The notes under the pieces are model-generated. The model ran no database searches. It was not told the DNA's origin and saw only the letters and a program-made list of their open reading frames with translations. This document shows, in pieces, positions 17,579 through 27,639 of a stretch of 64,000 nt of DNA (position 1 is the first letter of the stretch; each line of letters starts with the position of its first letter). The stretch is from Shewanella glacialipiscicola (GTDB lineage Bacteria > Pseudomonadota > Gammaproteobacteria > Enterobacterales > Shewanellaceae). The position numbers and the translations under genes are program-made. Location of the stretch: the NCBI RefSeq assembly GCF_023283485.1, contig NZ_JAKILU010000004.1, forward strand, positions 241,407 to 305,406. The letters are read 5' to 3'.

Positions 17579-18229
17579 TTATTTAGACTGATGCAAAAAC
17601 TCGGCACGGGTCGCAGGGTTTGATTTGAAAACACCGCCAAGTGCTGTGGTAGTGGTTGAGCTGGTGGAATCCATCACGCCACGGGATTTAACGCAATAAT
17701 GCACCGCATCCATTTTTACGGCTACGTCTTTGGTTTCAAGCAAGGTTTGCAGCGCGACTAACACTTGCTGAGTCAAACGCTCTTGCACCTGTGGTCGTTG
17801 GGCAAAGAAACGAACGATACGATTAATCTTTGATAAACCGATAATTTTTTTACGTGGCAGATAAGCGATAGTCGCAGTGCCATCAATGGTCACTAAATGA
17901 TGTTCGCAGGTGCTGGTGAGGCTAATGTCTTGCACGCGCACCATCTCATCGAAGCCCATTTTATTGTCGATAACCGTGATCTTAGGAAAATTCGCATAAT
18001 CTAAGCCGGAGAAGATTTCGTCGACATACATTTTAGCGATACGGCGCGGTGTATCGGCAAGGCTATCGTCTGAAAGGTCCAATGACATTAACGTCAGGAT
18101 TTCTTTCATATGATGTTCAATTTTGTCTTTACGTTCTTCACTGCTGTAAACGCTTGGGAGCATTGGGGTTTCAAGTCCACGTTCTGATAATGCGGCTTGT
18201 ACTTTTACTGCTGCTTCACTTAATGACAT
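17579..18229 (-). CDS. folE: GTP cyclohydrolase I
   Basis: Converts GTP to dihydroneopterin triphosphate, the first step of folate synthesis. 216 residues from the ATG at 18229, with GGAGG just upstream; a GTG at 18241 would place that ribosome site inside the gene. The zinc and catalytic residues are in STCEHH (Cys and His) and VHYCVKSRG. It is a single-gene unit placed between pyrE and slmA, genes that are near neighbours in enterics, so folE and the S9 peptidase gene are later additions or the enteric order has lost them. Confidence 0.96.
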   Translation of the reverse strand: MSLSEAAVKVQAALSERGLETPMLPSVYSSEERKDKIEHHMKEILTLMSLDLSDDSLADTPRRIAKMYVDEIFSGLDYANFPKITVIDNKMGFDEMVRVQDISLTSTCEHHLVTIDGTATIAYLPRKKIIGLSKINRIVRFFAQRPQVQERLTQQVLVALQTLLETKDVAVKMDAVHYCVKSRGVMDSTSSTTTTALGGVFKSNPATRAEFLHQSK

Positions 18230-18410
18230 CTTATCCTCCACTACCTTGTAGCGGCTATAACAGAAAACCTATGCTGAACAGTATGGGGTATTTGGGCTGT
18301 CCTGCACTAGATACAAATTATTGTTATTCTCGCTAGAGCAAGAATAGGCTGATGAGAATAGCGCGAATAGCGGCTGATTCATACCGAAAAACGTTCATCG
18401 CAAACATGAA

Positions 18411-18442
18411 AAAGCCGATAGTCCTTATCGGATATCGGCTTT
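18411..18442 (-). terminator. Terminator after the S9 peptidase gene
   Basis: AAAGCCGATA (18411-18420) and TATCGGCTTT (18433-18442) form a perfect ten-pair stem with a twelve-base loop. The A-run on the left gives a short U-tail for minus-strand transcripts coming from the peptidase gene. Confidence 0.7.
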
Positions 18443-18498
18443 AAATCTACTGTGGCTAATCTTATTCAACGATAAACGTTGGCTAACGTCGCCGAAGT

Positions 18499-20472
18499 TT
18501 ACAGTGTTAGATTTGTTTTTAGGAAACTCAGCATCTTTTCGTAGTATTTTGCTCTGTGTTCATCGTTATAAAAACCGTGGCCTTCATTGTCCATCACCAG
18601 TTTTTGGTACGGATATTGGTGAGCTTTTAAGGCCTTTTCGAGGGATTCTAGTTGTTCAATCGGCGCTCGATCATCTTCGCCACCATGAACCAGTAGCAAG
18701 TTCGCTTTGAGTTTATTGACGTTTTCAGAAGGAGACATTGCTTTGAGCACCGCTTCATCTTGCCCTAGTACTTCTTTGAGATAGCTTGTTCCTGCACGTC
18801 GACTGGCGACATCGCCTTCATTAAACATTAATTCTAAATCGTATACACCAGCTACACCTACCGCGCATTTAAACATATCCGGTGCAAGTACGGCACTCTG
18901 TAGCGCGCTATAGCCACCAAAACTGCCTCCTACAATACAAATACGCTCTTTATCGGCAAAGCCTTGATCAATGACATATTGAGTGGCATCTATAATGTCG
19001 TATTGTATTTCTGAGCCCCACTTTTGATAGCCAGCATGCTCGAATTGTTCGCCGTATCCGCCAGAGCCACGGAAGTTAACCTGCAGAACCGCAATGCCTT
19101 GGCTTGCTAAATATTGGTTTTGTGGATCAAAGCCCCACCAGTCACGGATACCGTGTGGGCCACCGTGCGGATTGACCACTAATGGTAGGTTTTTAGCTTC
19201 TTTACCAATGGGAAGTGTTAAATAACCATGGAGTTTTTTACCATCACGACTGGTGAAGCTGATAGGTTTAACCTCGGCCATCTTTTCTGGGTCGAGCCAG
19301 TTTCTAGCGGCGGCAAGATGTTCGAGTTTGAGTTTTTTCGTATCAAATATGTAGTAATCGCCTGGATTACGATCATTAAATGCAAGCACGATGAGCTTTT
19401 CTGCATCTCGAGTTTCACTCACGATGCGTACTTGATGGCCGGGCAGCGCACTTAATAAATCTTTTAGCAATTTAGCGTGCGAATCTTCATTATCAACAAA
19501 GGCATAGCTAGGATAGCCATTTTCGAATTCGACAGCGTAAAGTTGCTTATTAGTGCCGTTAATCCAAAAGTTGCTGGGATCAACGATTTCATCTTGAATA
19601 ATTTCAGTTTTATCACCTGTTTCGAGATTTATTTTGTAGATACCTAAGGTTGTACCTTGTGAGCGTCCTGCGGCATAAATCGTATTCTTTTTATCGGTGA
19701 ATGAAAGTGGGCTAAAGTCTGTGAGGTCTAAATTTAATTTATCGGTATTTATCCATTTACCCTCTTTACGGTAGAAGACTTTGGTGGTGTTTTTACTGTC
19801 TTCACCTGCAACGAAACGAACCTCTCCATCATGATCGGTCAGAAAGCGTGCCTGGCCTATCGGTGAGCCCGTAATGCGTTTGCGCGTACCATTAAATAGG
19901 TCTACGCGATAGACATCCTGCAATAACTCAACATCAAGATTTATTTTGTCGTTCCATGGGATGACGTTAACGAGCATATAACGCTCATCATCTGGCAGCG
20001 GGTCGAGGATAAAGGCACTTGCTCGCATCGGGGTATTTTTCTTGATATTTGAACCCGTTTGTTGCTCGCCACTATTGTAACCAAAGAGGTAAGCTTTACG
20101 TGAACCATCGGCATTAACCGCCAGTAGTTCACCATAATAAATGGGGGTGTCCTGCCAGCCTTTTAAGTATTCTTTTGCCAGTACCAGTCGCTCACTATTG
20201 GCCCATTCATAAGTGCCTACCTGAGCATTACTGGGGAAGTGAATCGCATTAATCAGTTTTTTTGTTTGAGCATCTAATACTAAGAGAACTTTTTTACCCT
20301 CAACATGGGTAATCGCGCTTAGGTACTTGCCCGTGGGCGAGATTTTTACATTTGAGTATTCATCACCTTTAGTGAATAACTGTGCCTGTGATAGGGCATT
20401 AGCTGTACATGTTGAGATGGGTAATATTGATAAGCAAAGCGCTGCTAAAGCAGATAATTGAAAGAGTTTCAC
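18499..20472 (-). CDS. Secreted prolyl-oligopeptidase family (S9) serine peptidase
   Basis: 657 residues. A signal peptide is clear (MKLFQLSALAALCLSILPIS, cleavage likely near the Thr-Ala-Asn-Ala stretch), so the enzyme acts in the periplasm or is exported. The middle is a beta-propeller-like region; the C-terminal alpha/beta hydrolase domain holds the nucleophile motif GGSFGGYSA near residue 505, the Asp in GGEDDRAP near 598 and the His in EGHGFYND near 632. Family members cleave dipeptides or oligopeptides, useful for growth on protein. Transcribed alone, with its own terminator. Confidence 0.9.
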   Translation of the reverse strand: MKLFQLSALAALCLSILPISTCTANALSQAQLFTKGDEYSNVKISPTGKYLSAITHVEGKKVLLVLDAQTKKLINAIHFPSNAQVGTYEWANSERLVLAKEYLKGWQDTPIYYGELLAVNADGSRKAYLFGYNSGEQQTGSNIKKNTPMRASAFILDPLPDDERYMLVNVIPWNDKINLDVELLQDVYRVDLFNGTRKRITGSPIGQARFLTDHDGEVRFVAGEDSKNTTKVFYRKEGKWINTDKLNLDLTDFSPLSFTDKKNTIYAAGRSQGTTLGIYKINLETGDKTEIIQDEIVDPSNFWINGTNKQLYAVEFENGYPSYAFVDNEDSHAKLLKDLLSALPGHQVRIVSETRDAEKLIVLAFNDRNPGDYYIFDTKKLKLEHLAAARNWLDPEKMAEVKPISFTSRDGKKLHGYLTLPIGKEAKNLPLVVNPHGGPHGIRDWWGFDPQNQYLASQGIAVLQVNFRGSGGYGEQFEHAGYQKWGSEIQYDIIDATQYVIDQGFADKERICIVGGSFGGYSALQSAVLAPDMFKCAVGVAGVYDLELMFNEGDVASRRAGTSYLKEVLGQDEAVLKAMSPSENVNKLKANLLLVHGGEDDRAPIEQLESLEKALKAHQYPYQKLVMDNEGHGFYNDEHRAKYYEKMLSFLKTNLTL

Positions 20473-20563
20473 CTGACATCCTTGTAAACTATTTGTAACT
20501 TTTGTTTTGTAAATGTATTTCTAGGATAAAACAAAAGTCATAGTGAGACAAGGAAAGTAAACT

Positions 20564-20592
20564 AAAAAAAAGGACGGTATTTACCGTCCTTT
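20564..20592 (-). terminator. slmA terminator
   Basis: AAAGGACGGTA (20569-20579) and TACCGTCCTTT (20582-20592) pair over eleven bases with a tiny loop; eight A on the left encode the U-run for slmA transcripts. It ends the coaBC-dut-slmA unit. Confidence 0.88.
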
Positions 20593-20606
20593 ATGCTGAA
20601 AAATCA

Positions 20607-21200
20607 TTAGCTTTGCAATAGTTGGTGTTGGATGAAATACCATTGTTCATCGAAGTGTGTAGTCGGTTTTAGTTTGAATTCACTGCGTACAAATTGGGCA
20701 ATTCTACCTTCGGCAAAGGCTAGCAGTAAATTAGCCAATATGGCTTCATCTAGGTTAAAACCTTTACCCTCGCGGAGCATTTTTTCACGCAATATTTGCT
20801 TCAATTGAGTTTCAATTTTGGCAAATAAGTTGCTGATCCGGCTCCGTAGACGTTCATTTTCACCCAGCAATGCATCACCATTGAGAACGCGAGAAATACC
20901 AGGGTTACGTTCGGCAAAAATCAACAATAGTTGCAATACCAACTGGCAACGTTTCATGGTGTCTTTCTCGTCATCCATGATTAAGTTGATGCGCGATAAT
21001 AACGACTCTTCGATAAATTCAATCAAGCCCTCAAACATCCGCGCTTTACTGGGAAAGTGGCGGTAGAGTGCGGCTTCCGATACGCCGACTTCTGAGGCTA
21101 GTTTCGCGGTGGTGATCCTTTGTCCCGGGTGGGTTTCTAGCATCTGCGCTAGGCATTGTAATATGTGTTCACGACGATTAATTTTTGGGCTTACAGCCAT
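20607..21200 (-). CDS. slmA: Nucleoid occlusion factor SlmA
   Basis: TetR-family DNA-binding protein that blocks FtsZ rings over the nucleoid. 197 residues against 198 in E. coli. The helix-turn-helix is in [24 protein letters not shown] (residues about 25-48), nearly the enteric sequence, followed by the Phe/Ile-rich ligand-domain start. Last gene of the coaBC-dut-slmA run, 34 bases after dut. Its target FtsZ is encoded at 56840 in this window. Confidence 0.95.
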   Translation of the reverse strand: MAVSPKINRREHILQCLAQMLETHPGQRITTAKLASEVGVSEAALYRHFPSKARMFEGLIEFIEESLLSRINLIMDDEKDTMKRCQLVLQLLLIFAERNPGISRVLNGDALLGENERLRSRISNLFAKIETQLKQILREKMLREGKGFNLDEAILANLLLAFAEGRIAQFVRSEFKLKPTTHFDEQWYFIQHQLLQS

Positions 21201-21234
21201 TACAGTATCCTTGGCTCAATAACGACTTAGGGGA

Positions 21235-21693
21235 TTATTTAGTGCCTGAATGGCCAAATCCGCCTTCACCACGATCTGAGCTATCGAACTCATCAACGAG
21301 TTTGAATTGTGCTTGTATTACAGGAACAAACACCAGTTGTGCCAGACGGTCACCAATTTCTAAGGCGAAGGGTCTGTCGCTGCGATTCCAGCAAGACACC
21401 ATTAACGCTCCTTGGTAGTCTGAGTCGATGAGTCCAACCAAATTACCAAGTACGATACCGTGTTTATGACCTAGGCCTGAGCGCGGTAAAATAACTGCCG
21501 CCAGTCCTGGGTCTGCAACGTGAATGGCTATTCCTGTGGGGATCAGCACGGTTTCACCCGGAGCGATCGTCAAAGTAGTGTCTATCATGGCGCGAAGATC
21601 CATGCCTGCGCTGCCTTGCGTAGCGTAAGCGGGCAGAGGAAATTCTGAGCCGATACGGGAGTCGAGGATCTTTAATTCAATCGGTGTTTTCAT
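21235..21693 (-). CDS. dut: dUTP diphosphatase
   Basis: Hydrolyses dUTP to dUMP, keeping uracil out of DNA and feeding dTMP synthesis. 152 residues, a trimeric-type dUTPase with all five motifs: [28 protein letters not shown] (catalytic Asp), the Arg in WNRSDRPF, and the C-terminal [10 protein letters not shown]. Its start codon overlaps the coaBC stop by four bases (ATGA), so translation is coupled. Confidence 0.97.
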   Translation of the reverse strand: MKTPIELKILDSRIGSEFPLPAYATQGSAGMDLRAMIDTTLTIAPGETVLIPTGIAIHVADPGLAAVILPRSGLGHKHGIVLGNLVGLIDSDYQGALMVSCWNRSDRPFALEIGDRLAQLVFVPVIQAQFKLVDEFDSSDRGEGGFGHSGTK

Positions 21694-22904
21694 GTATTTG
21701 TTTTTTCTTTCACTATTAACGAAAGTAATTGCCGTGCCAGCGTGAGCTTATCCGTCGCTGGCAAATCTTGACTACCCTGCGGCCAGAACACGCGCAGGGC
21801 ATTGGCATCGGCATTAAAGCCTATACCTGCGATGGAAACATCGTTTGCGGCAATCATATTCAAGTTTTTACGTTTGAGTTTATCGCGCGCATAGGCTTCT
21901 ACATCATGGGTTTCAGCGGCAAATCCTACCATAAAAGGACGGTTAGGTAAGCTCGCAACCGTGGCTAAGATATCAGGATTCCTCACTAGCGCAAGTTGCA
22001 TTTCTTCTGCAGATTTTTTGATCTTACAGCTGGCAATCTCACTAATGCGGTAGTCAGCTACGGCAGCGCAGCCGATAAAAATATCTTTATTATCAATATG
22101 ATTCATTACAGCATCGAGCATGTTTTGTGCCGATTCAACGTCAATGCGTGTCACGCCTTCTGGCGTGCTTAAATTCACTGGACCTGAGACTAACGTAACC
22201 GCTGCGCCCATATCGGAGGCCGCTTTGGCTAAGGCAAAGCCCATTTTCCCTGAACTATGATTCGAAATATATCTGACCGGATCAATGGCTTCTCGGGTTG
22301 GCCCCGCCGTTATAAGCACTGATTTTCCGGCGAGAGGCTTAAGTTCAGCGCTGTCATTTTGGGCAAAAAATTGTGTCGCCAGCTCGGTAATTTCTAATGG
22401 CTCTAACATACGCCCAGGGCCGACTTCGCCACAGGCTTGGCTGCCACTGGCGGGTCCCCAAAGCGTAAAGCCACGGGATGTAAGGCTAGTTAAATTTGCT
22501 TGCGTTGCCACATTGCGATACATCTGCTGATTCATCGCTGGGCACAGTGCAATGGGCGCCTCAGTTGCTAAGCAAGTGGTAGTGATTAACTCATCGGCCA
22601 TGCCGGCATTAATCCGCGCCAATAGGTTTGCGGTCGCAGGTGCGATAATAACCAGATCTGCCCAGCGAGCGAGTTCTATATGGCCCATCGCCGCTTCTGC
22701 AGCAGGGTCGAGTAAACTCGATGCGACGGGATGACCCGATAACGCTTGCAGTGTGAGTGGGGTGATAAACTCCATCGCACTTTGGCTCATCACTACGCGC
22801 ACATCAAAGCCACGCTCCTTCAAGCGCCTGACTAAGTCAGCACTTTTATAGGCTGCAATGCCGCCGCCAATGCCCAGCAGGACGTTTTTATTTGTCAAAC
22901 TCAC
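21690..22904 (-). CDS. coaBC: CoaBC, phosphopantothenoylcysteine synthetase/decarboxylase
   Basis: Bifunctional enzyme of coenzyme A synthesis. The N-terminal flavin decarboxylase half shows [16 protein letters not shown] and the active-site segment PAMNQQMY; the C-terminal synthetase half shows [25 protein letters not shown]. Three starts compete: GTG 22913, ATG 22910 and GTG 22904. I take 22904 because it leaves AGGTGA at a normal distance and gives [10 protein letters not shown], aligned with the enteric start; the others sit too close to that site. Divergent from radC, as in E. coli. Confidence 0.95.
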   Translation of the reverse strand: MSLTNKNVLLGIGGGIAAYKSADLVRRLKERGFDVRVVMSQSAMEFITPLTLQALSGHPVASSLLDPAAEAAMGHIELARWADLVIIAPATANLLARINAGMADELITTTCLATEAPIALCPAMNQQMYRNVATQANLTSLTSRGFTLWGPASGSQACGEVGPGRMLEPLEITELATQFFAQNDSAELKPLAGKSVLITAGPTREAIDPVRYISNHSSGKMGFALAKAASDMGAAVTLVSGPVNLSTPEGVTRIDVESAQNMLDAVMNHIDNKDIFIGCAAVADYRISEIASCKIKKSAEEMQLALVRNPDILATVASLPNRPFMVGFAAETHDVEAYARDKLKRKNLNMIAANDVSIAGIGFNADANALRVFWPQGSQDLPATDKLTLARQLLSLIVKEKTNT

Positions 22905-23034
22905 AGACATCACCTGAGATAGAAATAATGCCGCAACGATAGCACAAAGTGGTGAATTTTAGTGACCCTCCCGGTTCAAAAAATCTCGTCCATACTCTGT
23001 AAAGTAAAATTATGTGAGGTGACACGGAGGTCGT

Positions 23035-23712
23035 ATGGGTATTAAAGATTGGCCAGAGGGTGAGGGGCCTAGAGATAAGCTATTACAAAAGGGGGCGGCC
23101 CAACTATCGGATGCTGAGTTATTAGCGGTATTACTGCGAAATGGTGTCGCGGGATTGAATGCGGTTGATTTGGCGAGGTCATTAATTGGTGAGTTTGGCG
23201 GCCTCAGAAATTTGCTTTGCGCTTCTCGAAATCAGGTTTGTCGACTTCCGGGCGTAGGACCTGTAAAATACGCTCAGCTTCAAGCTGCGGCCGAATTAGC
23301 GCGGCGTGTAGCGCAAGAAAACTTGCAAAGAGGTCAAATTTTGACAAATCCCGATTTAACTCGGGACTATTTAATGAGACAATTGGCTGATCGCCCCTAT
23401 GAAGTGTTTGCAGTTTTACTGCTAGATAGCCAGCATAGAGTGATTCAGTTTGTCGAATTATTTCGCGGTACAATAGACTCAGCCTCAGTGTACCCACGTG
23501 AAGTGGTGAGCTTAGTGTTGGAGAAAAAGGCCGCAGCAGTTATCGTTTGTCATAATCATCCGTCTGGTATTGCCGAGCCCAGTCAGGCTGACCGACGAAT
23601 AACTGAACGATTAAAAAATGCGTTAGCAACCATAGACGTATCCTTATTGGACCATATGGTTGTAGGTGATCAGGAGATAGTGTCTTTTGCAGAACGAGGC
23701 TGGATTAATTAA
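23035..23712 (+). CDS. radC: RadC, JAMM/MPN-fold protein
   Basis: 225 residues. An N-terminal helix-hairpin-helix-like part ([23 protein letters not shown]) precedes the MPN/JAMM domain, whose metal-binding motif is [15 protein letters not shown] (His, His and Asp in the right spacing). The real role of RadC is unsettled; the old repair assignment was traced to another gene. GGAGG lies six bases before the ATG. Sits between coaBC and rpmB as in enterics. Confidence 0.94.
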   Translation: MGIKDWPEGEGPRDKLLQKGAAQLSDAELLAVLLRNGVAGLNAVDLARSLIGEFGGLRNLLCASRNQVCRLPGVGPVKYAQLQAAAELARRVAQENLQRGQILTNPDLTRDYLMRQLADRPYEVFAVLLLDSQHRVIQFVELFRGTIDSASVYPREVVSLVLEKKAAAVIVCHNHPSGIAEPSQADRRITERLKNALATIDVSLLDHMVVGDQEIVSFAERGWIN

Positions 23713-23833
23713 TCTAGCACTTGATCTTCACTCTGTGATCGTGTATAAAATGCGCCCTCTTTGTGCCTCGGGCGACGGCCATACGAGGCACATTAATGCT
23801 CGAGCGTTAAAATTGTTTTTGGAGAAGATTGAC

Positions 23834-24070
23834 ATGTCAAGAGTATGCCAAGTTACCGGCAAGAAGCCTATGGTTGGTAACAACCGTTCGCATGCAAAAA
23901 ACGCGACCCGTCGTCGTTTTTTACCTAACCTACAAAACCACCGTTTTTGGTTAGAAGATGAGAAGCGTTTCGTACAGTTACGTATATCTACTAAAGGTAT
24001 CCGTCTGATCGACAAGAAAGGTATCGAAGTTGTTGTTGCTGAACTTCGTGCACGTGGCGAGAAGGTATAA
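23834..24070 (+). CDS. rpmB: 50S ribosomal protein L28
   Basis: 78 residues starting [17 protein letters not shown], the diagnostic L28 opening. A longer open frame runs upstream from 23687, but GGAG nine bases before the ATG at 23834 and the known protein length fix the start. Six bases separate it from rpmG, so both are made together. Confidence 0.97.
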   Translation: MSRVCQVTGKKPMVGNNRSHAKNATRRRFLPNLQNHRFWLEDEKRFVQLRISTKGIRLIDKKGIEVVVAELRARGEKV

Positions 24071-24076
24071 TAGATC

Positions 24077-24250
24077 ATGGCTAAATCTAAAGGTAATCGT
24101 GAGAAGATCAAATTAGTTTCTACAGCTAAGACTGGTCACTTCTACACAACTGAAAAAAACAAGCGTAACATGCCTGAGAAAATGGAAATCAAAAAATTTG
24201 ATCCTGTTATTCGCCAGCACGTTATCTACAAAGAAGCCAAAATCAAGTAA
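24077..24250 (+). CDS. rpmG: 50S ribosomal protein L33
   Basis: 57 residues, [20 protein letters not shown] at the start and [15 protein letters not shown] at the end. It is the zinc-free form: the Cys pairs of the zinc-binding version are absent. Too short for common length cut-offs. Follows rpmB and ends before a strong terminator. Confidence 0.97.
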   Translation: MAKSKGNREKIKLVSTAKTGHFYTTEKNKRNMPEKMEIKKFDPVIRQHVIYKEAKIK

Positions 24251-24270
24251 TTCTTGGTGAGTGTTTCGAG

Positions 24271-24301
24271 AAAAGCCCCTTATTTAAGGGGCTTTTTTTT
24301 T
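24271..24301 (+). terminator. rpmB-rpmG terminator
   Basis: AAAAGCCCCTTA (24271-24282) and TAAGGGGCTTTT (24285-24296) make a perfect twelve-pair stem, followed by T to 24301. It begins 20 bases after the rpmG stop. Confidence 0.93.
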
Positions 24302-24460
24302 GCATTTTTTTAGCGGCGAATCATCAAGCTGAGATAATTGCATCGCAAAGTTAAATCGTTGGATTTTGAGCTGTGCAGTTAAAAAAGAATGAGCGCTTGC
24401 TGGAAATGTATAAAAGCTTAGGGCGGTAAGCATTTTAATTCATTAAAACTGTATTTATGT

Positions 24461-24494
24461 GAGAATAAATTCTTTATATGTGAATTAAAATGCA
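24461..24494 (+). promoter_or_regulatory. Candidate tandem ArgR boxes upstream of argA
   Basis: GAATAAATTC (24463-24472) and TGAATTAAAATGCA (24481-24494) both resemble the ArgR half-site pattern TGAAT-N4-ATTCA, with centres 20 bases apart; arginine repressor normally binds two boxes about 21 bases apart. They lie 80-110 bases before the argA start. Matches are partial, so this is a suggestion. Confidence 0.4.
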
Positions 24495-24574
24495 ATACCA
24501 TACGCAAAAGTTAGCGATTCATTCCTGGTATGTCGTCGTGACATTGCCAGCTCAAAATGAGGTGTATATAACGC

Positions 24575-25894
24575 GTGCGTACCACTGAACTGGTTGATGG
24601 ATTTCGTCACTCTGCCCCCTATGTCAACGCTCACAGAGGTAAAACCTTTGTCGTGATGCTTGGCGGTGAAGCTTTGGCTCAAAATCAATTTCGCGCCATC
24701 TTAAATGATGTCGCCTTGTTGCACAGTTTAGGGATAAAAGTGGTATTGGTTTATGGTGCTAGGCCGCAAATTGATGCTGCATTAGCGATCAACGGTATTG
24801 AGCCTACCTACCACGAAGGCGTGCGTATCACTGATGAAGAGTCGCTCAAAGTGATCAAACAAGTTGCGGGTGCACTGCAATTTGATATCACAGCGCGTTT
24901 ATCCATGAGTTTAAGCAACACACCGATGCAAGGGGCGCAAATTAACTTAGTTAGTGGCAATTTTGTCATTGCCCAACCACTTGGCGTGGATAACGGTATC
25001 GATTTTTGTTTGAGCGGCAGAGTGCGTCGTATTGATGTGCAAGGCTTAAAACGCCAGCTAGATAATCACTGTATCGTGTTGATGGGGCCGATTGCGGCTT
25101 CTGTTACTGGCGAGAGTTTTAATTTAACGGCTGAGGAAATTGCTACTCAGGTGGCGATCAAGCTCAAAGCTGACAAGATGATAGGTTTTAGCTCGCAAAA
25201 CGGTATTCTTGATCGTAACGGCGATGTGATTGCAGAATTGATGCCCAATGATGCGCAAAACATTATGGATAAGCTGAGTGAGCAAGGGTCTGCTTGCGTT
25301 GGCACTATGGCTTTCTTGAAAGCAAGCATTGATGCTTGTCGTAATGGTGTGCCTCGTTGTCACTTAGTCAGCTATCTTGAAGATGGCGCTTTACTGCAAG
25401 AGTTGTTCTCACGCGAGGGCATTGGTACGCAAATAGTGACTGAGAGCGCTGAGCGCCTGCGCAGTGCGTCTATCGCTGATATTGGCGGTGTACTGAACCT
25501 GATTCGTCCATTGGAAGAGCAAGGCATTCTGGTGCGTCGTAGCCGTGAGCAGCTCGAGATTGAAATCGAACAATTTATGCTGATTGAGCGCGATGGCTTA
25601 GTGATTGGTTGTGCAGCGTTATATCCTTTTGAAGAGGACAATGCGGGCGAGTTTGCTTGCTTGGTCGTGCATCCTGATTATCGCGATGCCGATAGAGGTA
25701 GCTTGCTGTTGAAAAACATCATCAATAAGGCGAGGAATCGGGGTTATTCACGTTTATTCGCGCTAACAACCCGTAGTATTCACTGGTTTTTAGAACACGG
25801 TTTTGTGATTGAAGATGTTGAAGCGCTGCCACAAAAGAAAAAGCAGCTATATAACTATCAACGTCGTTCAAAAATCCTCGCACTCGATCTGTAG
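24575..25894 (+). CDS. argA: N-acetylglutamate synthase
   Basis: First step of arginine synthesis: acetyl-CoA plus glutamate. 439 residues, E. coli-like. The N-terminal amino-acid-kinase-fold domain ([22 protein letters not shown]) binds arginine for feedback inhibition; the C-terminal GNAT domain carries the catalytic fold ([15 protein letters not shown]). The start is GTG at 24575; GAGGTG lies somewhat far upstream, so the start is likely but not certain. Single gene, with possible ArgR boxes before it and a terminator after it. Confidence 0.96.
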   Translation: MRTTELVDGFRHSAPYVNAHRGKTFVVMLGGEALAQNQFRAILNDVALLHSLGIKVVLVYGARPQIDAALAINGIEPTYHEGVRITDEESLKVIKQVAGALQFDITARLSMSLSNTPMQGAQINLVSGNFVIAQPLGVDNGIDFCLSGRVRRIDVQGLKRQLDNHCIVLMGPIAASVTGESFNLTAEEIATQVAIKLKADKMIGFSSQNGILDRNGDVIAELMPNDAQNIMDKLSEQGSACVGTMAFLKASIDACRNGVPRCHLVSYLEDGALLQELFSREGIGTQIVTESAERLRSASIADIGGVLNLIRPLEEQGILVRRSREQLEIEIEQFMLIERDGLVIGCAALYPFEEDNAGEFACLVVHPDYRDADRGSLLLKNIINKARNRGYSRLFALTTRSIHWFLEHGFVIEDVEALPQKKKQLYNYQRRSKILALDL

Positions 25895-25916
25895 ATTATT
25901 CTAAATCATCCCTATT

Positions 25917-25955
25917 AATGCCAGCCGAGTACTCATATTAGCGCTGGCATTTTTG
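25917..25955 (+). terminator. argA terminator
   Basis: AATGCCAGC (25917-25925) pairs with GCTGGCATT (25943-25951), with an AT-rich 17-base loop and five T after it. The loop contains the palindrome GAGTACTC. Confidence 0.82.
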
Positions 25956-26013
25956 TTGATATAATCGGTGTTTATTGGCAAATTAAGGTTTAACCGCACA
26001 GGAGGTGCTGCCG

Positions 26014-26532
26014 ATGAGTCCCCAAGTATTCGAACTCGCCCCGTTAACCCAAACCTCTATGTTAAGTTTTATCGTCTTGCTATTAGGCTTAGCCGGTATC
26101 TTATTGATGTTGTGGTTCAAAAAAATGCCGAATATCGCTAAATCTGCCAGTTTAGGGATACTGCTTGTGATGATGGGCGGCTTTTCTTGGGTATTCTATC
26201 AATCTAGTCATGCGGAGTTAGTGTTAACTGACACTGGGCTCACATTGGATGTCCCCTTCTACAAAGTGCAGCTATCGCGCGCGGATTTATTAGTTACCGA
26301 GGCGCGCATAGTCGATTTACAACAAGAGGTAGGTTTAACGCCGAGCTTTAAGGCGAACGGCATCGGTATGCCAGGGTTTCAATTGGGCTGGTTTAATCTA
26401 CAGGGGAAAGGGAGATCATTTTTAGCGATAACAGATAAATCACAGTTGGTGCTGATCCCTACAACCAAAGGATATGATCTATTGCTGACGGTACCCCGAG
26501 GTGCTGAGTTAATTGCACAGCTACAAAAGTGA
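26014..26532 (+). CDS. Small membrane protein, PH-like C-terminal domain
   Basis: 172 residues from the ATG at 26014, chosen because AGGAGG lies eight bases before it. Two hydrophobic helices (about residues 16-35 and 45-62) are followed by a beta-rich soluble domain of about 105 residues (ELVLTDTGLTLDVPFYKVQLSRADL) that looks like the bacterial PH-type fold of membrane-anchored proteins. I do not know its function. It converges on rarD with 30 bases between them. Confidence 0.7.
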   Translation: MSPQVFELAPLTQTSMLSFIVLLLGLAGILLMLWFKKMPNIAKSASLGILLVMMGGFSWVFYQSSHAELVLTDTGLTLDVPFYKVQLSRADLLVTEARIVDLQQEVGLTPSFKANGIGMPGFQLGWFNLQGKGRSFLAITDKSQLVLIPTTKGYDLLLTVPRGAELIAQLQK

Positions 26533-26562
26533 GTCTTTTGCCGCTGTGCAAAGGGTAAATCC

Positions 26563-27447
26563 TTACGTTTTTTTGCGCTTATAGGCCATATCTAAGGTGA
26601 AAATAAGTAATGCCGCCCAGATAAAAGCGAAAGTGACGCCTTTTTCTGCATCGAAGGGTTCATTAAACAGGCTTACAGCTAAGATAAACATAATACTTGG
26701 GCCAATATATTGGAAAAAACCTAGCGTAGATAAAGGAATACGAACAGCAGCACCCGCAAAACACAGTAGTGGAATGGAAGTAACAATACCCGCAGCCATT
26801 AATAAAAGGTTTAATTGCCAATCGTTGGTTAGCATACTGGCTGTAGCGGTATCTGACGTAGCAACAAGATAAATCAGCGCAACGGGCAGCAGTACGGCGG
26901 TTTCAACTAATAAACCTGCCTTAGCATCTACATTGACCTTTTTACGTAGCAGCGCATAGAAACCAAAGGTGCCCGCCAGTGCCAAAGAGACAATTGGAAT
27001 CGAGCCGAAAGAGATTAATTGGAGTAACACGCCCGCACTGGCAAGTGAAACCGCAAACCATTGCAATTTACGCAGTCTTTCGCCTAAAAATAACATACCG
27101 AGTAAGACGTTAAGTAAAGGGTTAATAAAATAACCTAAGCTGGCATCGAGCATGTGGTCATTATTCACTGCCCAAATAAACAGTAGCCAGTTTCCTGCAA
27201 TCACGATAGAGGTGATAGTGAGCACCATCAGTTGCTTAGGCTGTTTAAGCAGTAAACGTAAGCGAGAAAAGCCGCCAATAAACAGCATGATGATCAACAT
27301 AAACACAAATGACCAAATCACACGGTGGATTAAGATTTCGGTAGCGGATACATGGTTGAGTAATTTGAAATATAAAGGCGCAAAGCCCCACATACAGTAA
27401 GCACTGACTGCGAGCAGGATCCCTTTGCGGTATTCACGATCTGACAT
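26563..27447 (-). CDS. rarD: EamA-family transporter RarD
   Basis: 294 residues with about ten membrane helices in two EamA halves. The opening KGILLAVSAYCMWGFAPLYFK and the segment HRVIWSF match RarD, named in enterics for an effect on chloramphenicol sensitivity; the substrate is not known. It is neighbour to yigI and recQ, as in E. coli, where rarD, yigI, pldA and recQ lie together; pldA is missing here. Confidence 0.9.
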   Translation of the reverse strand: MSDREYRKGILLAVSAYCMWGFAPLYFKLLNHVSATEILIHRVIWSFVFMLIIMLFIGGFSRLRLLLKQPKQLMVLTITSIVIAGNWLLFIWAVNNDHMLDASLGYFINPLLNVLLGMLFLGERLRKLQWFAVSLASAGVLLQLISFGSIPIVSLALAGTFGFYALLRKKVNVDAKAGLLVETAVLLPVALIYLVATSDTATASMLTNDWQLNLLLMAAGIVTSIPLLCFAGAAVRIPLSTLGFFQYIGPSIMFILAVSLFNEPFDAEKGVTFAFIWAALLIFTLDMAYKRKKT

Positions 27448-27574
27448 GAGACATCTTCGAAGGACAACAAGACGGCGATTGTAGGTGTGTCTGCTAGCTG
27501 ACTCAAGATATTAACCGCGCTATTTTCGTTACAGGATATCTCAATAAGCAGTTAAGGGGTAATGAGCGTTAGTA

Positions 27575-27599
27575 AAACAGCTTGTTAATCAAGCTGTTT
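27575..27599 (-). terminator. Hairpin between yigI and rarD
   Basis: AAACAGCTTG (27575-27584) and CAAGCTGTTT (27590-27599) form a perfect ten-pair stem with loop TTAAT. Read on the minus strand it follows yigI and is trailed by a weak T tract, so it may terminate yigI in part. Confidence 0.55.
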
Positions 27600-27639
27600 A
27601 CTTTGCTGATTTTAAACGTAGTAGGTGACAGTTAAGCCG

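Noticed and set aside
23687..23833. N-terminal extension of rpmB
   Set aside because: The open frame runs upstream, but L28 length and the GGAG before 23834 fix the shorter start.
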